The translations under genes and the position numbers were made by a program. Shown here piece by piece: positions 9,859 to 20,254 of a stretch of 64,000 nt of DNA. Position 1 is the first letter of the stretch, and every line of letters starts with the position of its first letter. This DNA is from Pandoraea communis (lineage in GTDB: Bacteria; Pseudomonadota; Gammaproteobacteria; Burkholderiales; Burkholderiaceae), in contig NZ_CABPSJ010000003.1 of assembly GCF_902459745.1 (NCBI RefSeq), positions 714,957 to 778,956 of the forward strand, read 5' to 3'. A model generated the notes under the pieces. That model ran no database searches and had not been told where the DNA came from. It saw nothing but the letters and a program-made list of their open reading frames with translations.

Positions 9859-10628
9859 TGGCGAACAGTGCGGACGTTGGAAATGGCAATGGCATGCGTG
9901 GCACGTACCGGGTTGATATCGATGCCGTGACGTCGCGTGAATCGTGCGCCGACGGCCAGTCTTGTCGGGGCGCATTGGGCGAGCACGTCGGCGAAGAGCT
10001 GGTCGACGCATTGTTCGATCAGCATGGCGCTATCGCGGTACGAGAGAATGTAGGCTAATAGCGAATGCCGACAGATCGGCTCTCCCGTGTAGTCGAACCA
10101 GACGGTTCCGTAGTCGATGCCATCGGTCAGCGGACATCGCACGCTCAGCAGGTCGGAGGTCAGGCACTCGTGAAGCGGCGATGCAGGTGAGGTGTCGGCG
10201 TGACGGGCATGGCGCAGGAGATCGGCCTGTACGCCGCCGCGCACTACGCTGACCGGTGCCAGATCGAGGCTCAGCGCGCCGGGCCCGCATGCAGTGGTCG
10301 TGCGCACGGCTTGCCTCACGGGTGTCGTGCGCACGAGGACATAGGCTTGCAGGCCGCGCGATAACTCGCCCGCCAAGTGCGCTTCGACCGCGTCGGCCGA
10401 TTCGAAGCATTGGTCGCGCAGTGTGAGGAAGTAGCGTTGCGCGTCCGACATTTCCAGCGTGTACGGAGAATCGCACGGGATCACGAGTTCCACGACAGCG
10501 ATCTGCGGCCGCTCATGCATGTCCAGCCACGTGACTTCGTAGTGATTCCAGAGGTCGTACCCGCGTGGCGTCACAACCGGCAGCGGACCAGTCGAAGGGG
10601 TTCGATGCGGCAAGCGCATGCGGGGCAT
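9855..10628 (-). CDS. Divergent QueF-like (type II) nitrile reductase family protein
   Basis: This 257-residue protein (287 if started at 10718) aligns along its length with type II QueF, the NADPH-dependent preQ0 reductase of queuosine synthesis. Matching segments are GYDLWNHYEVTWL, LAVGARFTRRHGIDINP and the terminal VRQ. The catalytic cysteine is kept (Cys165 in RCPLTD), as are the Asp seven residues later and the Glu of IEQC. Three features differ from canonical QueF as I know it: ESKSxKLYL has become EMSDAQRYFL, GQPDW has become DGIDY, and FHEQC has become LIEQC, which loses a substrate-binding histidine. It may have reduced or altered activity. It is coupled to a YhhQ-like transporter. 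The start is uncertain because none of the candidate ATGs has a clear ribosome site. Confidence 0.75.
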   Translation of the reverse strand: MPRMRLPHRTPSTGPLPVVTPRGYDLWNHYEVTWLDMHERPQIAVVELVIPCDSPYTLEMSDAQRYFLTLRDQCFESADAVEAHLAGELSRGLQAYVLVRTTPVRQAVRTTTACGPGALSLDLAPVSVVRGGVQADLLRHARHADTSPASPLHECLTSDLLSVRCPLTDGIDYGTVWFDYTGEPICRHSLLAYILSYRDSAMLIEQCVDQLFADVLAQCAPTRLAVGARFTRRHGIDINPVRATHAIAISNVRTVRQ

Positions 10629-10808
10629 TGGATGGATGCCAGCAGACTTGGGGGAGGGCGATCCGTGAGATCTCGCCGTCCGGTTTGACGATGGGCTGGC
10701 GGGTGCGCGTGCCGCCATGTCCGAATATGACCAGCGTGCCGGACATCGATGTGGGACGATTCACGCGTTCCCATGTTTCCGGCGGCCGGTCGCGCCGCCT
10801 TTTCGACC

Positions 10809-11720
10809 ATGCGCTCATCTGACATTGCCCGTTTACTGACGCTCGCCGCCATCTGGGGCGCGAGCTTTCTTTTCATGCGCATCATCGTACCCGCACTCGG
10901 GCCATTGCCTACGGCCTTCCTGCGCGTCACCCTCGGTGCCGTGGGGCTGGCGGTGATTCTGCTGGCGTTGCGGGTTCGCTGGGAGTTCAAGGGGCTGCTT
11001 GGGGCGTCGATGGTGCTCGGCGTGATCAACTCCGGCATTCCGTTCGTGATGTACTGCCTGGCCGCCCGTGTGCTGCCTGCCGGTTACTCTGCCATCCTCA
11101 ACGCGACGACACCTCTCATGGGCGTCATCATCGGCGCCCTGTTTTTCCATGATCGCCTGACGGGGGCCAAGGCGCTGGGCGTGTTGCTCGGTCTGGTCGG
11201 GGTGGCCGTGCTGACGCGCACCGGCCCGGTCACGATGTCCGGGCCGGTGGTCATGGGGGCGCTGGCGTGTCTCGTCGCGACGTCCTGCTACGGTTTGGCG
11301 GGCTATCTGACCAAGCGCTGGATCACCGATCGAGGTGGCCTCGACGCCAAGCTCGTGGCGTTTGGCAGCCAACTGGGCGCCGCCATCGTGTTGCTGCCGT
11401 TCTTCGGCTACGTGTCGGCGACGTCTGGCATTCCCGGCCCGGCCACGGGCGGTGTCTGGGCTGCAATGGCGGCGCTCGGCTTCCTGTGCAGTGCAGTGGC
11501 CTATATGTTGTTCTTCCGCCTGATTGCGGATCTTGGCCCGCTGCGCTCGCTGACCGTGACTTTCCTGATTCCGCCGTTCGGCGTGCTGTGGGGCGCCTTG
11601 TTCCTGAATGAGGCGGTCACGATGGCGCATTTTTTCGGCGGCTGTTTCATCGCGCTCGCGGTGTGGCTCGTGTGCAAGCCGCCGAAGGCCGTGCCGTCCA
11701 CCCGTCGCGTGGCGTCATGA
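10809..11720 (+). CDS. EamA (DMT superfamily) metabolite exporter
   Basis: This 303-residue protein has ten predicted transmembrane helices in two EamA halves, beginning LLTLAAIWGASFLFMR and with a second half starting near ALACLVATSCYGLAGYL. The family includes exporters of amino acids and other small metabolites; no substrate can be assigned. An upstream in-frame ATG at 10749 would add twenty polar residues, so the start at 10809 is preferred. It is divergent from the QueF-like gene and ends in a strong terminator. Confidence 0.88.
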   Translation: MRSSDIARLLTLAAIWGASFLFMRIIVPALGPLPTAFLRVTLGAVGLAVILLALRVRWEFKGLLGASMVLGVINSGIPFVMYCLAARVLPAGYSAILNATTPLMGVIIGALFFHDRLTGAKALGVLLGLVGVAVLTRTGPVTMSGPVVMGALACLVATSCYGLAGYLTKRWITDRGGLDAKLVAFGSQLGAAIVLLPFFGYVSATSGIPGPATGGVWAAMAALGFLCSAVAYMLFFRLIADLGPLRSLTVTFLIPPFGVLWGALFLNEAVTMAHFFGGCFIALAVWLVCKPPKAVPSTRRVAS

Positions 11721-12099
11721 CCTGAGCGCCGGGCAATTCTGCCCGCGTGGAGGGCGCCCCGATCGAAGCCGGTAACGACTGTTACCGGCTTTTTTCATGA
11801 TGCGGAATGCCTTTGCGGTGCGTAAAAATTTGCGCTGCTTGGCACAACGCCGCAATTTCAGGAAGGGAAATATCGTTTCACATCAAGAAATCAACTTCAT
11901 ATCTATTTGATTTTAATGAATAAAAAATATTATTTAAGATGCTAATTTTCTCTGTTGCATCGCATGAGAAATGCCTACACTCTTATACAAGACCTGCCGA
12001 TTTGGAAACGCCGAGAGTGGTCAACCGCAGTTTCGGCAACGACAAAGCAGCAAAGCGTCACCCCTCTTTATTTGTATTGAGAAACTAGGAGAGATCATC
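11721..12099 (+). promoter_or_regulatory. Gene-less region: terminator, then AT-rich leader of aceA
   Basis: After the EamA terminator (listed separately) the sequence from about 11860 to 11990 becomes strikingly AT-rich, with runs such as AATAAAAAATATTATTTAAG, unlike the surrounding DNA. It probably holds the aceA promoter and binding sites for regulators. A weak TTGCAT (11955-11960) and TACACT (11976-11981) pair has only a 15-bp spacer. An AGGAGA ribosome site lies just before the aceA ATG. Confidence 0.5.
11766..11795 (+). terminator. Intrinsic terminator after the EamA gene
   Basis: An 11-bp perfect stem (AAGCCGGTAAC at 11766-11776 with GTTACCGGCTT at 11781-11791) has loop GACT and a T tract to 11795. 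Confidence 0.92.
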
Positions 12100-13422
<1,323 letters not shown>

Positions 13423-13594
13423 CAGGGCTGAGGGAGGGCGCGACGCGCCCGCCTGCAACGATGCGCGTGGGGGCACATCGTCGTGGGTGGAGCGCCGCCG
13501 CGTCATGACCGCGCGTCCGGCTTATCCGGCCGGGGGCAGTCCTGACTGTGGTCCCGTCGCGGTGAGGGCTGCAATGCACGCCTGAACGAGAAAG

Positions 13595-13629
13595 GGCCCG
13601 TGAGCTTATCCCGCTCACGGGCCTTTTTT
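13595..13629 (+). terminator. Intrinsic terminator between aceA and the universal stress gene
   Basis: An 11-bp perfect stem (GGCCCGTGAGC at 13595-13605 with GCTCACGGGCC at 13613-13623) is followed by six T residues. AAA before the stem could give weak termination on the other strand for the convergent gene. Confidence 0.92.
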
Positions 13630-13657
13630 CATGAGTTGCCAGGTTGGCGCAGACGGA

Positions 13658-14095
13658 TCACCGATAGACGAGTACGGGGATCTTCGAGTGCACGAGAACG
13701 CGCTGCGTCTCGCTGCCCAGCAACAGGCTGGTGAGTCCACGGCGTCCATGCGAGGCCATCAGGATAACGTCGCACCTGTGGCGTTCTGCTGCGTCAATGA
13801 TGCCCAGATAGGGCGCAGGGAAAGTGGAGCTGTCGCGATCGAACGGCACACCCGCTGCTGCAGCGGCTTCGGCCAGCTTATCGAGGTGGGCGCAGGCTTC
13901 TTCGGCAATGCGCTCGCTGAACGTGGCAGGCGCTTCCAGCACGTACTCGCTGAAGGGGGAGTAAGGATACTCGGCGAGGCAGCAATAGCCCGTCACTCTC
14001 GCGCCGAGCGCACGCGCCAGTTCGAGTCCGCCAGTCACGGCCTTTTGAGATAGCTCCGAGCCGTCGGTCGGAATGAGGATGTGGGTAAATAACAT
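13658..14095 (-). CDS. Universal stress protein UspA family
   Basis: This 145-residue single Usp domain begins FTHILIPTDGSELSQKAV and carries the nucleotide-binding segment SHGRRGLTSLLLGSETQRVL near the C-terminus, so it is probably of the ATP-binding type. The ATG at 14095 follows GGGAGG with good spacing and is preferred over the upstream ATG at 14134. It is a single gene, convergent with aceA. The role in stress survival is inferred from the family only. Confidence 0.93.
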   Translation of the reverse strand: MLFTHILIPTDGSELSQKAVTGGLELARALGARVTGYCCLAEYPYSPFSEYVLEAPATFSERIAEEACAHLDKLAEAAAAAGVPFDRDSSTFPAPYLGIIDAAERHRCDVILMASHGRRGLTSLLLGSETQRVLVHSKIPVLVYR

Positions 14096-15638
<1,543 letters not shown>

Positions 15639-15656
15639 TTCAGGCGCACAAAAGAG

Positions 15657-15699
15657 AAAACCCCGGATGTCGACGACTGATGTCGACATCCGGGGTTTT
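15657..15699. terminator. Bidirectional terminator between pip and the DEAD-box helicase
   Basis: This is an 18-bp perfect inverted repeat, 15657-15674 with 15682-15699, with a 7-base loop. It starts with AAAA and ends with TTTT, so it can serve both convergent genes. Confidence 0.92.
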
Positions 15700-15751
15700 C
15701 AGACATTCGGGCAGGACTCGTCGATGACTCGTCCTGCCGGTGTCAGGCTAT

Positions 15752-17530
15752 TCAGTCGCTGCGACGCTTGCTGAAGCCGCTGCCGCCGTTGCGATTGCCG
15801 AAGCCACGGTCCTGACGCGGTGCGTCGAAGCTGCGGCCGCCACGTTCCTGACGGTTGCCGTCGGCCGGACGCGGCGAGCGACGCTCGAAGCGGTCGGTCG
15901 CGCTGCCGTTCGAGAAGCCATTGCCACCGTTGCCGCCTTCGCCTTGCTGGTAGCCACTGCTTTCACGGCGCTCGAACGGGGCACCGGCCGGCTTGGCGCC
16001 GCCGAAGCGTTGGCCGCCCTGATAGCCGCCATTGCCGCCATTACCGCTGTTGTTACCGTAACGCGGGGCGCTGCTGTTGCTCCAGCGGCTGTTGCCGCCG
16101 CCTTGACCATGACGCGGACCGCCACGGCCTTGACCCGGACGCTTGCTGCCAGCACCACTGCCACCCTTCGGCGGCGAGCGACGCGGTTCGAAACCGGCCA
16201 CTACGTTCACCGGCAGCGGTTCACGCGTGTAGCGTTCGATGCGGCGCACGGCACCGATTTCACCGTGTGCGGCGAGGCTCACGGCCACGCCACGACGGCC
16301 GGCACGGCCCGTACGGCCAATGCGGTGGACGTAATCTTCTGCGAACTTCGGCAAATCGTAGTTGAACACGTGCGTGATGCCCGGCACGTCGATGCCACGT
16401 GCTGCCACGTCGGTCGCCACCAGCACGCGCACACGGCGCTCGCGCAATGCGCGCAGCGTACGGTTACGCACGCCTTGCGGCATGTCGCCGTGCAGTGCAG
16501 CGCTGTCGAAACCGGCTTGCTCGAGTTGGTCGGCGATCAAGTCGGCGTCGCGCTTGGTCGACGTGAACACGATGGCCTGATCGAGCGCGTCGTTGCCGAG
16601 CAAGTGCGTGAGCAGGCGATCCTTGTGGGCGCGGTCGTCCACATAATGGAGCGTTTGCTCGATGTTGGCGTTGGTGCGTTGTTCGCTGCCGCGCGTGATC
16701 TCGATGGTTTCCGGATCACGCAGCAGACGACGCGTGATTTCTCCCATGCGGCCGTCGATCGTTGCCGAGAACAGCAACGTCTGACGCGATTCGGGCGTAG
16801 CGTCGACGATGGTCTGGATGTCGTCGATGAAACCCATGTCCAGCATGCGGTCGGCTTCGTCGAGCACCAGCATCATCAGTTGCGACAGATCGATCTTGCC
16901 GCTCGAGATGTGATCGAGCAGACGGCCCGGCGTTGCCACAATGATTTCGGGCTGCTTGGCCAGCATTTCGAGCTGACGCGGGTAGGGCATGCCACCCAGA
17001 ATGCTGACCGTACGCAGACGGCGCAGTTGCTTGCCGTACGTATCGGCAGCCGTCGAGACCTGTTGCGCCAGTTCGCGCGTCGGCGTGAGCACGAGCAGCA
17101 GCGGTTGAGCCGCCACGCGGCGCACGCGCTGGCCCTTGCGGGGCTTTTCGCCCGGGGCGGCCGGCTGGTTGCGCGGATGGGCGGCCGGAGCGCGGCTGCC
17201 CAACTCGCCGCTTGCTTGCATTTCGGCGAAGCGGTGGATAGCGGGCAGCATGAAGGCGGCCGTCTTGCCCGAACCCGTCGGGCTCGACACGAGCAGATCG
17301 CGACCGGCAAGCGCAGCGGGGATTGCGCGCTGCTGAACCGGCGTCGGGCTGGTGTAGCCTGCGGTGATAAGGGCCGTCAGAATTGCCGGGTTCAGGCCGA
17401 GTTCGGCGAACGAGGGCTGACCGTCGGTGCTGACTGCCGGCGTGGCGTCAACAACAATAGCGGCGGTGTTTTCTTCAGACGTAGGGAAATACGTCTGCGC
17501 GAGCGCAGACATTTTGGAATGCTGTTCCAT
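15752..17530 (-). CDS. DEAD-box ATP-dependent RNA helicase (RhlE-like)
   Basis: This 592-residue protein has all helicase motifs: Q motif region PTPVQQRAIP, Walker A SSPTGSGKT, TPTRELAQQ, DEAD box in LVLDEADRMLDMGF, SAT in LLFSATIDG, and HRIGRTGRAGR. A basic insertion of about 40 residues sits between Walker A and motif Ia. After the core, about 130 residues form a Gly/Asn/Arg/Ser-rich disordered tail likely to bind RNA. These helicases act in RNA decay and ribosome assembly, often at low temperature. AGAGGA before the ATG at 17530 fixes the start. The leader is long. The 671-codon open frame on the opposite strand is a shadow. Confidence 0.94.
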   Translation of the reverse strand: MEQHSKMSALAQTYFPTSEENTAAIVVDATPAVSTDGQPSFAELGLNPAILTALITAGYTSPTPVQQRAIPAALAGRDLLVSSPTGSGKTAAFMLPAIHRFAEMQASGELGSRAPAAHPRNQPAAPGEKPRKGQRVRRVAAQPLLLVLTPTRELAQQVSTAADTYGKQLRRLRTVSILGGMPYPRQLEMLAKQPEIIVATPGRLLDHISSGKIDLSQLMMLVLDEADRMLDMGFIDDIQTIVDATPESRQTLLFSATIDGRMGEITRRLLRDPETIEITRGSEQRTNANIEQTLHYVDDRAHKDRLLTHLLGNDALDQAIVFTSTKRDADLIADQLEQAGFDSAALHGDMPQGVRNRTLRALRERRVRVLVATDVAARGIDVPGITHVFNYDLPKFAEDYVHRIGRTGRAGRRGVAVSLAAHGEIGAVRRIERYTREPLPVNVVAGFEPRRSPPKGGSGAGSKRPGQGRGGPRHGQGGGNSRWSNSSAPRYGNNSGNGGNGGYQGGQRFGGAKPAGAPFERRESSGYQQGEGGNGGNGFSNGSATDRFERRSPRPADGNRQERGGRSFDAPRQDRGFGNRNGGSGFSKRRSD

Positions 17531-17959
17531 GAATCCTCTTGCGGATTGAAAGGTGATGTCGGGGCGTTGGCGCCAATCGGCAAACCCAATTCGTCGCAAG
17601 CAGGAAGCAAATCGCGGATGGGGCAGAAAGCGGATCGAAATCCGTATCGTAAGCCAGGGACGGCGGCGGGTCGTTCCATCAGGAACGCCAGTACCGGCAA
17701 GAACTACAGCGGCTTATCACAGGATTGGGGCAAAACGCAGTTTTTCGTCGCCTGACGAGGTATTTCATAGAACCCCGCGAAGCGAAGCGCGGATTATACC
17801 TGTTTTTTTTGAAAAGTGCACGTTCGGATTTTCACGGGGTCGCAGGAGTCCCTTGGGCATGCATTTCAGGGGAGTACCGCAGTGGCTGGCGTCAGCTTTG
17901 GCGCGGGTTGCCGTCGATCCCGCTAGGTTGCTTGTCGCGCGCCCGATTACAATAGCGCC
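17531..17959. promoter_or_regulatory. Divergent region between the RNA helicase and tsaB, with a long helicase leader
   Basis: The minus strand carries a consensus TATAAT at 17793-17798 preceded by AGG, about 260 bp before the helicase start. No good -35 is present. Close to the inferred transcript start, CCGCG and CGCGG segments (17776-17792) can form a hairpin. No gene is apparent within the leader. tsaB starts at 17960 with no obvious promoter or strong ribosome site. Confidence 0.5.
17793..17798 (-). promoter_or_regulatory. Candidate -10 element of the helicase promoter
   Basis: The minus strand reads CAGGTATAATCC, an exact TATAAT. The best -35 candidates at 16-18 bp spacing are poor, so the call rests on the -10 alone. 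Confidence 0.5.
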
Positions 17960-18721
17960 ATGTCTTCGATTACGCTTCTCACTCTGGATACCTCGACCGA
18001 GTTTTGTTCGGTCGCCTTGTATCGTCACGATCCCGCCAGTGGGGCGCCGGCCCTTGTGTTCGAGCGTCATCTCGATACCGGCCCCGTCTCCAGTACCCAT
18101 ATTCTTCCGGCTGTGCGCGATGTCTTGCGCGAGGCTGGTGTGACGCTTGCCGAATGCGATGCGATCGCCTTTGGCGCCGGCCCTGGCTCGTTTACCGGGC
18201 TGCGCACCGCGTGTGGCGTTGCGCAGGGGTTGGCCTTTGGGGCCAAACTGCCCGTCGTGCCGGTGGGCACGTTACTGGCTTGTGCCGAAGCGGCGCGCGC
18301 TTTGCGCGTCGACACGCAGCGGGTTCTTGTCGCGCTCGATGCGCGGATGAACGAGGCTTACTGGGCCGACTATGCCTGGGACGCCGCGGCCGAAGACTGG
18401 CGCGAAGCGCAGTCGCCGTCGCTCGACGCCGCCGAACAGGTGCGTGCCCCCGACGCCGCTTTCGTCGTCGCCGGTAATGCCGTGCTGGCGTTTGGCGAGC
18501 GTTTGCAGGCAAGCGTGCAGGCGCAGGCCGTGTTGGTCGATGCCATGCCGCGTGCGCGTTACGTCGCGACGCTGGCGGCGCGCGCCTTCGCTCGAGGCGA
18601 GGCGATTCCTGCCGATCAGGCCATGCCGTTCTACCTCCGTAACAAGGTGGCGCAGACGACGGCCGAGCGCGAGGCCATCAAGCAGGCGGCGGTGCAGGGC
18701 GCCGGCAAGGAGACGCCCTGA
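17960..18721 (+). CDS. tsaB: tRNA threonylcarbamoyladenosine biosynthesis protein TsaB
   Basis: This 253-residue member of the ASKHA fold begins LLTLDTSTEFCSVALY and contains FGAGPGSFTGLRTACGVAQGLAFG. TsaB is the non-catalytic scaffold that joins TsaD and TsaE to make t6A37 in ANN-decoding tRNAs. It is longer than the E. coli protein (about 231) through C-terminal residues. Its stop overlaps the rimI start at 18719-18723 (TGATG), a conserved neighbour pair in many proteobacteria. Confidence 0.95.
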   Translation: MSSITLLTLDTSTEFCSVALYRHDPASGAPALVFERHLDTGPVSSTHILPAVRDVLREAGVTLAECDAIAFGAGPGSFTGLRTACGVAQGLAFGAKLPVVPVGTLLACAEAARALRVDTQRVLVALDARMNEAYWADYAWDAAAEDWREAQSPSLDAAEQVRAPDAAFVVAGNAVLAFGERLQASVQAQAVLVDAMPRARYVATLAARAFARGEAIPADQAMPFYLRNKVAQTTAEREAIKQAAVQGAGKETP

Positions 18722-19200
18722 TGCGCCAGACCGGTCCGAATCATTTTTCGCCGATGACGTTGGCTGATCTCGATGAGGTTGTCGCCGTCGAGGTGCGCGC
18801 ATACCCGTTTCCGTGGACGCGGCAGAATTTCGCCGATTCGATGGATGCCGGGCATCAGGGGGTCTGCCTGCGCGCGGTCGATGGCTCGTTGCTGGGCTAT
18901 TTCCTGTTGATGCCGGTCGTCGACGAGTCGCATTTGCTCAACGTGTGCGTCGTGCCGGAAATGCAGGGTAACGGTCTGGGTGTGCAGTTGCTCGAAGAGG
19001 TGGTACGCGTGTCGCGTGAGCAGGGTATGGGCGGGGTGTTGCTGGAAGTGCGCCCGTCGAATATGCGGGCGTTGCGCATCTATGAGCGTTTCGGTTTCGA
19101 GCAGATCGGCCGGCGCAAGGGATATTATCCGGCGAGTGGGCGTCGTGAAGACGCCATTGTGATGCGCCTGTCGTGGGAGACCGATCGTGCCGTGGCCTAA
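18721..19200 (+). CDS. rimI: Ribosomal protein bS18 alanine N-acetyltransferase RimI
   Basis: This 159-residue GNAT acetyltransferase has VEVRAYPFPWTRQNFADS, the acetyl-CoA loop VVPEMQGNGLGVQLL, LLEVRPSNMRALRIYERFGFEQIGRRKGYYP and AIVMRLS, which is the full RimI pattern. It acetylates the N-terminal alanine of ribosomal protein bS18. The start overlaps the tsaB stop by one base, and its 3' end overlaps the glycosylase gene by 14 bases, so translation of the run is probably coupled. Confidence 0.94.
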   Translation: MRQTGPNHFSPMTLADLDEVVAVEVRAYPFPWTRQNFADSMDAGHQGVCLRAVDGSLLGYFLLMPVVDESHLLNVCVVPEMQGNGLGVQLLEEVVRVSREQGMGGVLLEVRPSNMRALRIYERFGFEQIGRRKGYYPASGRREDAIVMRLSWETDRAVA

Positions 19201-20254
19201 AGCGATTCTGGAAGAGTTTGGGCTGTGGCCGGTGTGGATGTCGCACGATGCCGTGGCCAGGGCGGCGGTGGTGACTGCCGAAGACGGCGATGTGGCAACG
19301 CTCGCCGAAACGGTGGCCCTTCGGGGCGGTCTGCCGGCTGACGATATGCCGCCATGGGATGTGTCGCCGTCCGTCGCGCAGGGCAGCGTGCGTGCCGCTG
19401 CGCGTGCTGCGAGCCTGGATGAGGCGCCGGCTGCACCTGTCACGCGTATAGCGCCTGTCCGCGCGGAAGTCGCGCGAGGGTCGCCCCAGAGCGGCGGTGC
19501 CAACCGTCGCATGGCCGATCTGCCGCCCGACGACATCCCGATGTGGCTCGATAGCGATGGTAACGGCGACGGCGATGCTGCCGCCGACGCCGCATTGTGG
19601 TCAATCGTGCGCGATGCGGGCGAGACCGGCGCGCCGTCACGCCCTGCATTGCCGGGCGTCGAGACGCTGGACTGGGAGGCGCTGACCGAGCGTGTCGCCA
19701 ATTGCCGCTTGTGCGGCTTGTGCGAGAAGCGTACGCAGACGGTCTTCGGCGTAGGTGACCGCGAGGCCGATTGGCTGCTCGTGGGCGAAGCGCCGGGCCA
19801 GCAGGAAGACTTGCAGGGCGAGCCGTTCGTCGGTCAGGCAGGCAAACTGCTCGACAACATGTTGCGAGCCTCGGCGTTGCGGCGCGGTGAGAACGTCTAT
19901 ATCGCGAATGTGCTCAAGTGCCGTCCACCGAACAATCGCGACCCGGAGGCGGACGAAGTCGCGAACTGCGAGCCATACCTGAAGCGTCAGGTCGCGCTGC
20001 TCAAACCGCGAGTGATCGTGGTGATGGGGCGCTTCGCGGCGCAAAGTATCCTGCGCACACAAGCGAGCATTGCCAGCCTGCGCGGGCGTGTGCATGAGTA
20101 TGAAGGGGTGCCGGTGATCGTGACGTACCATCCGGCCTATCTATTACGCAGTCTGCCCGACAAGGCCAAAGCCTGGACGGATTGGTGCCTGGCGCGGGCT
20201 ACCTACGAGGCAGTGTGCGAATCGACTCCGGCCAACAAGCCTACGGCGAACTGA
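19187..20254 (+). CDS. Uracil-DNA glycosylase, family 4 (iron-sulfur type), with N-terminal extension
   Basis: This 355-residue protein starts at GTG. Residues from about 165 on form a UDG family 4-like domain: cysteines in CRLCGLC (near 173), the motif VGEAPGQQEDLQGEPFVGQAGKLLD (from 199), ANVLKCRPPNNRDP, and the C-terminal VTYHPAYLL. The cysteines would ligate a 4Fe-4S cluster. It removes uracil from DNA to start base excision repair. The first 160 residues are Ala/Asp/Pro-rich, of low complexity and without a recognised domain. It is coupled by overlap to rimI upstream and to the DUF1853 gene downstream. Confidence 0.9.
   Translation: MPWPKAILEEFGLWPVWMSHDAVARAAVVTAEDGDVATLAETVALRGGLPADDMPPWDVSPSVAQGSVRAAARAASLDEAPAAPVTRIAPVRAEVARGSPQSGGANRRMADLPPDDIPMWLDSDGNGDGDAAADAALWSIVRDAGETGAPSRPALPGVETLDWEALTERVANCRLCGLCEKRTQTVFGVGDREADWLLVGEAPGQQEDLQGEPFVGQAGKLLDNMLRASALRRGENVYIANVLKCRPPNNRDPEADEVANCEPYLKRQVALLKPRVIVVMGRFAAQSILRTQASIASLRGRVHEYEGVPVIVTYHPAYLLRSLPDKAKAWTDWCLARATYEAVCESTPANKPTAN

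Noticed and set aside
9855-10628. Apparent loss of the catalytic cysteine in the QueF-like protein
   Set aside because: A first alignment put Leu at the SNC position, but shifting to match C-P-x-T and the following Asp places the cysteine of RCPLTD correctly; only the other motif changes remain.
10629-10808. preQ1 riboswitch upstream of the QueF-like gene
   Set aside because: I looked for a short stem followed by an A-rich tail that could form the preQ1 pseudoknot and saw none.
15740-17755. 671-codon open frame opposite the DEAD-box helicase
   Set aside because: It is Ala/Arg/His-rich with no family similarity and mirrors the helicase codons; long antisense frames are expected in GC-rich coding DNA.
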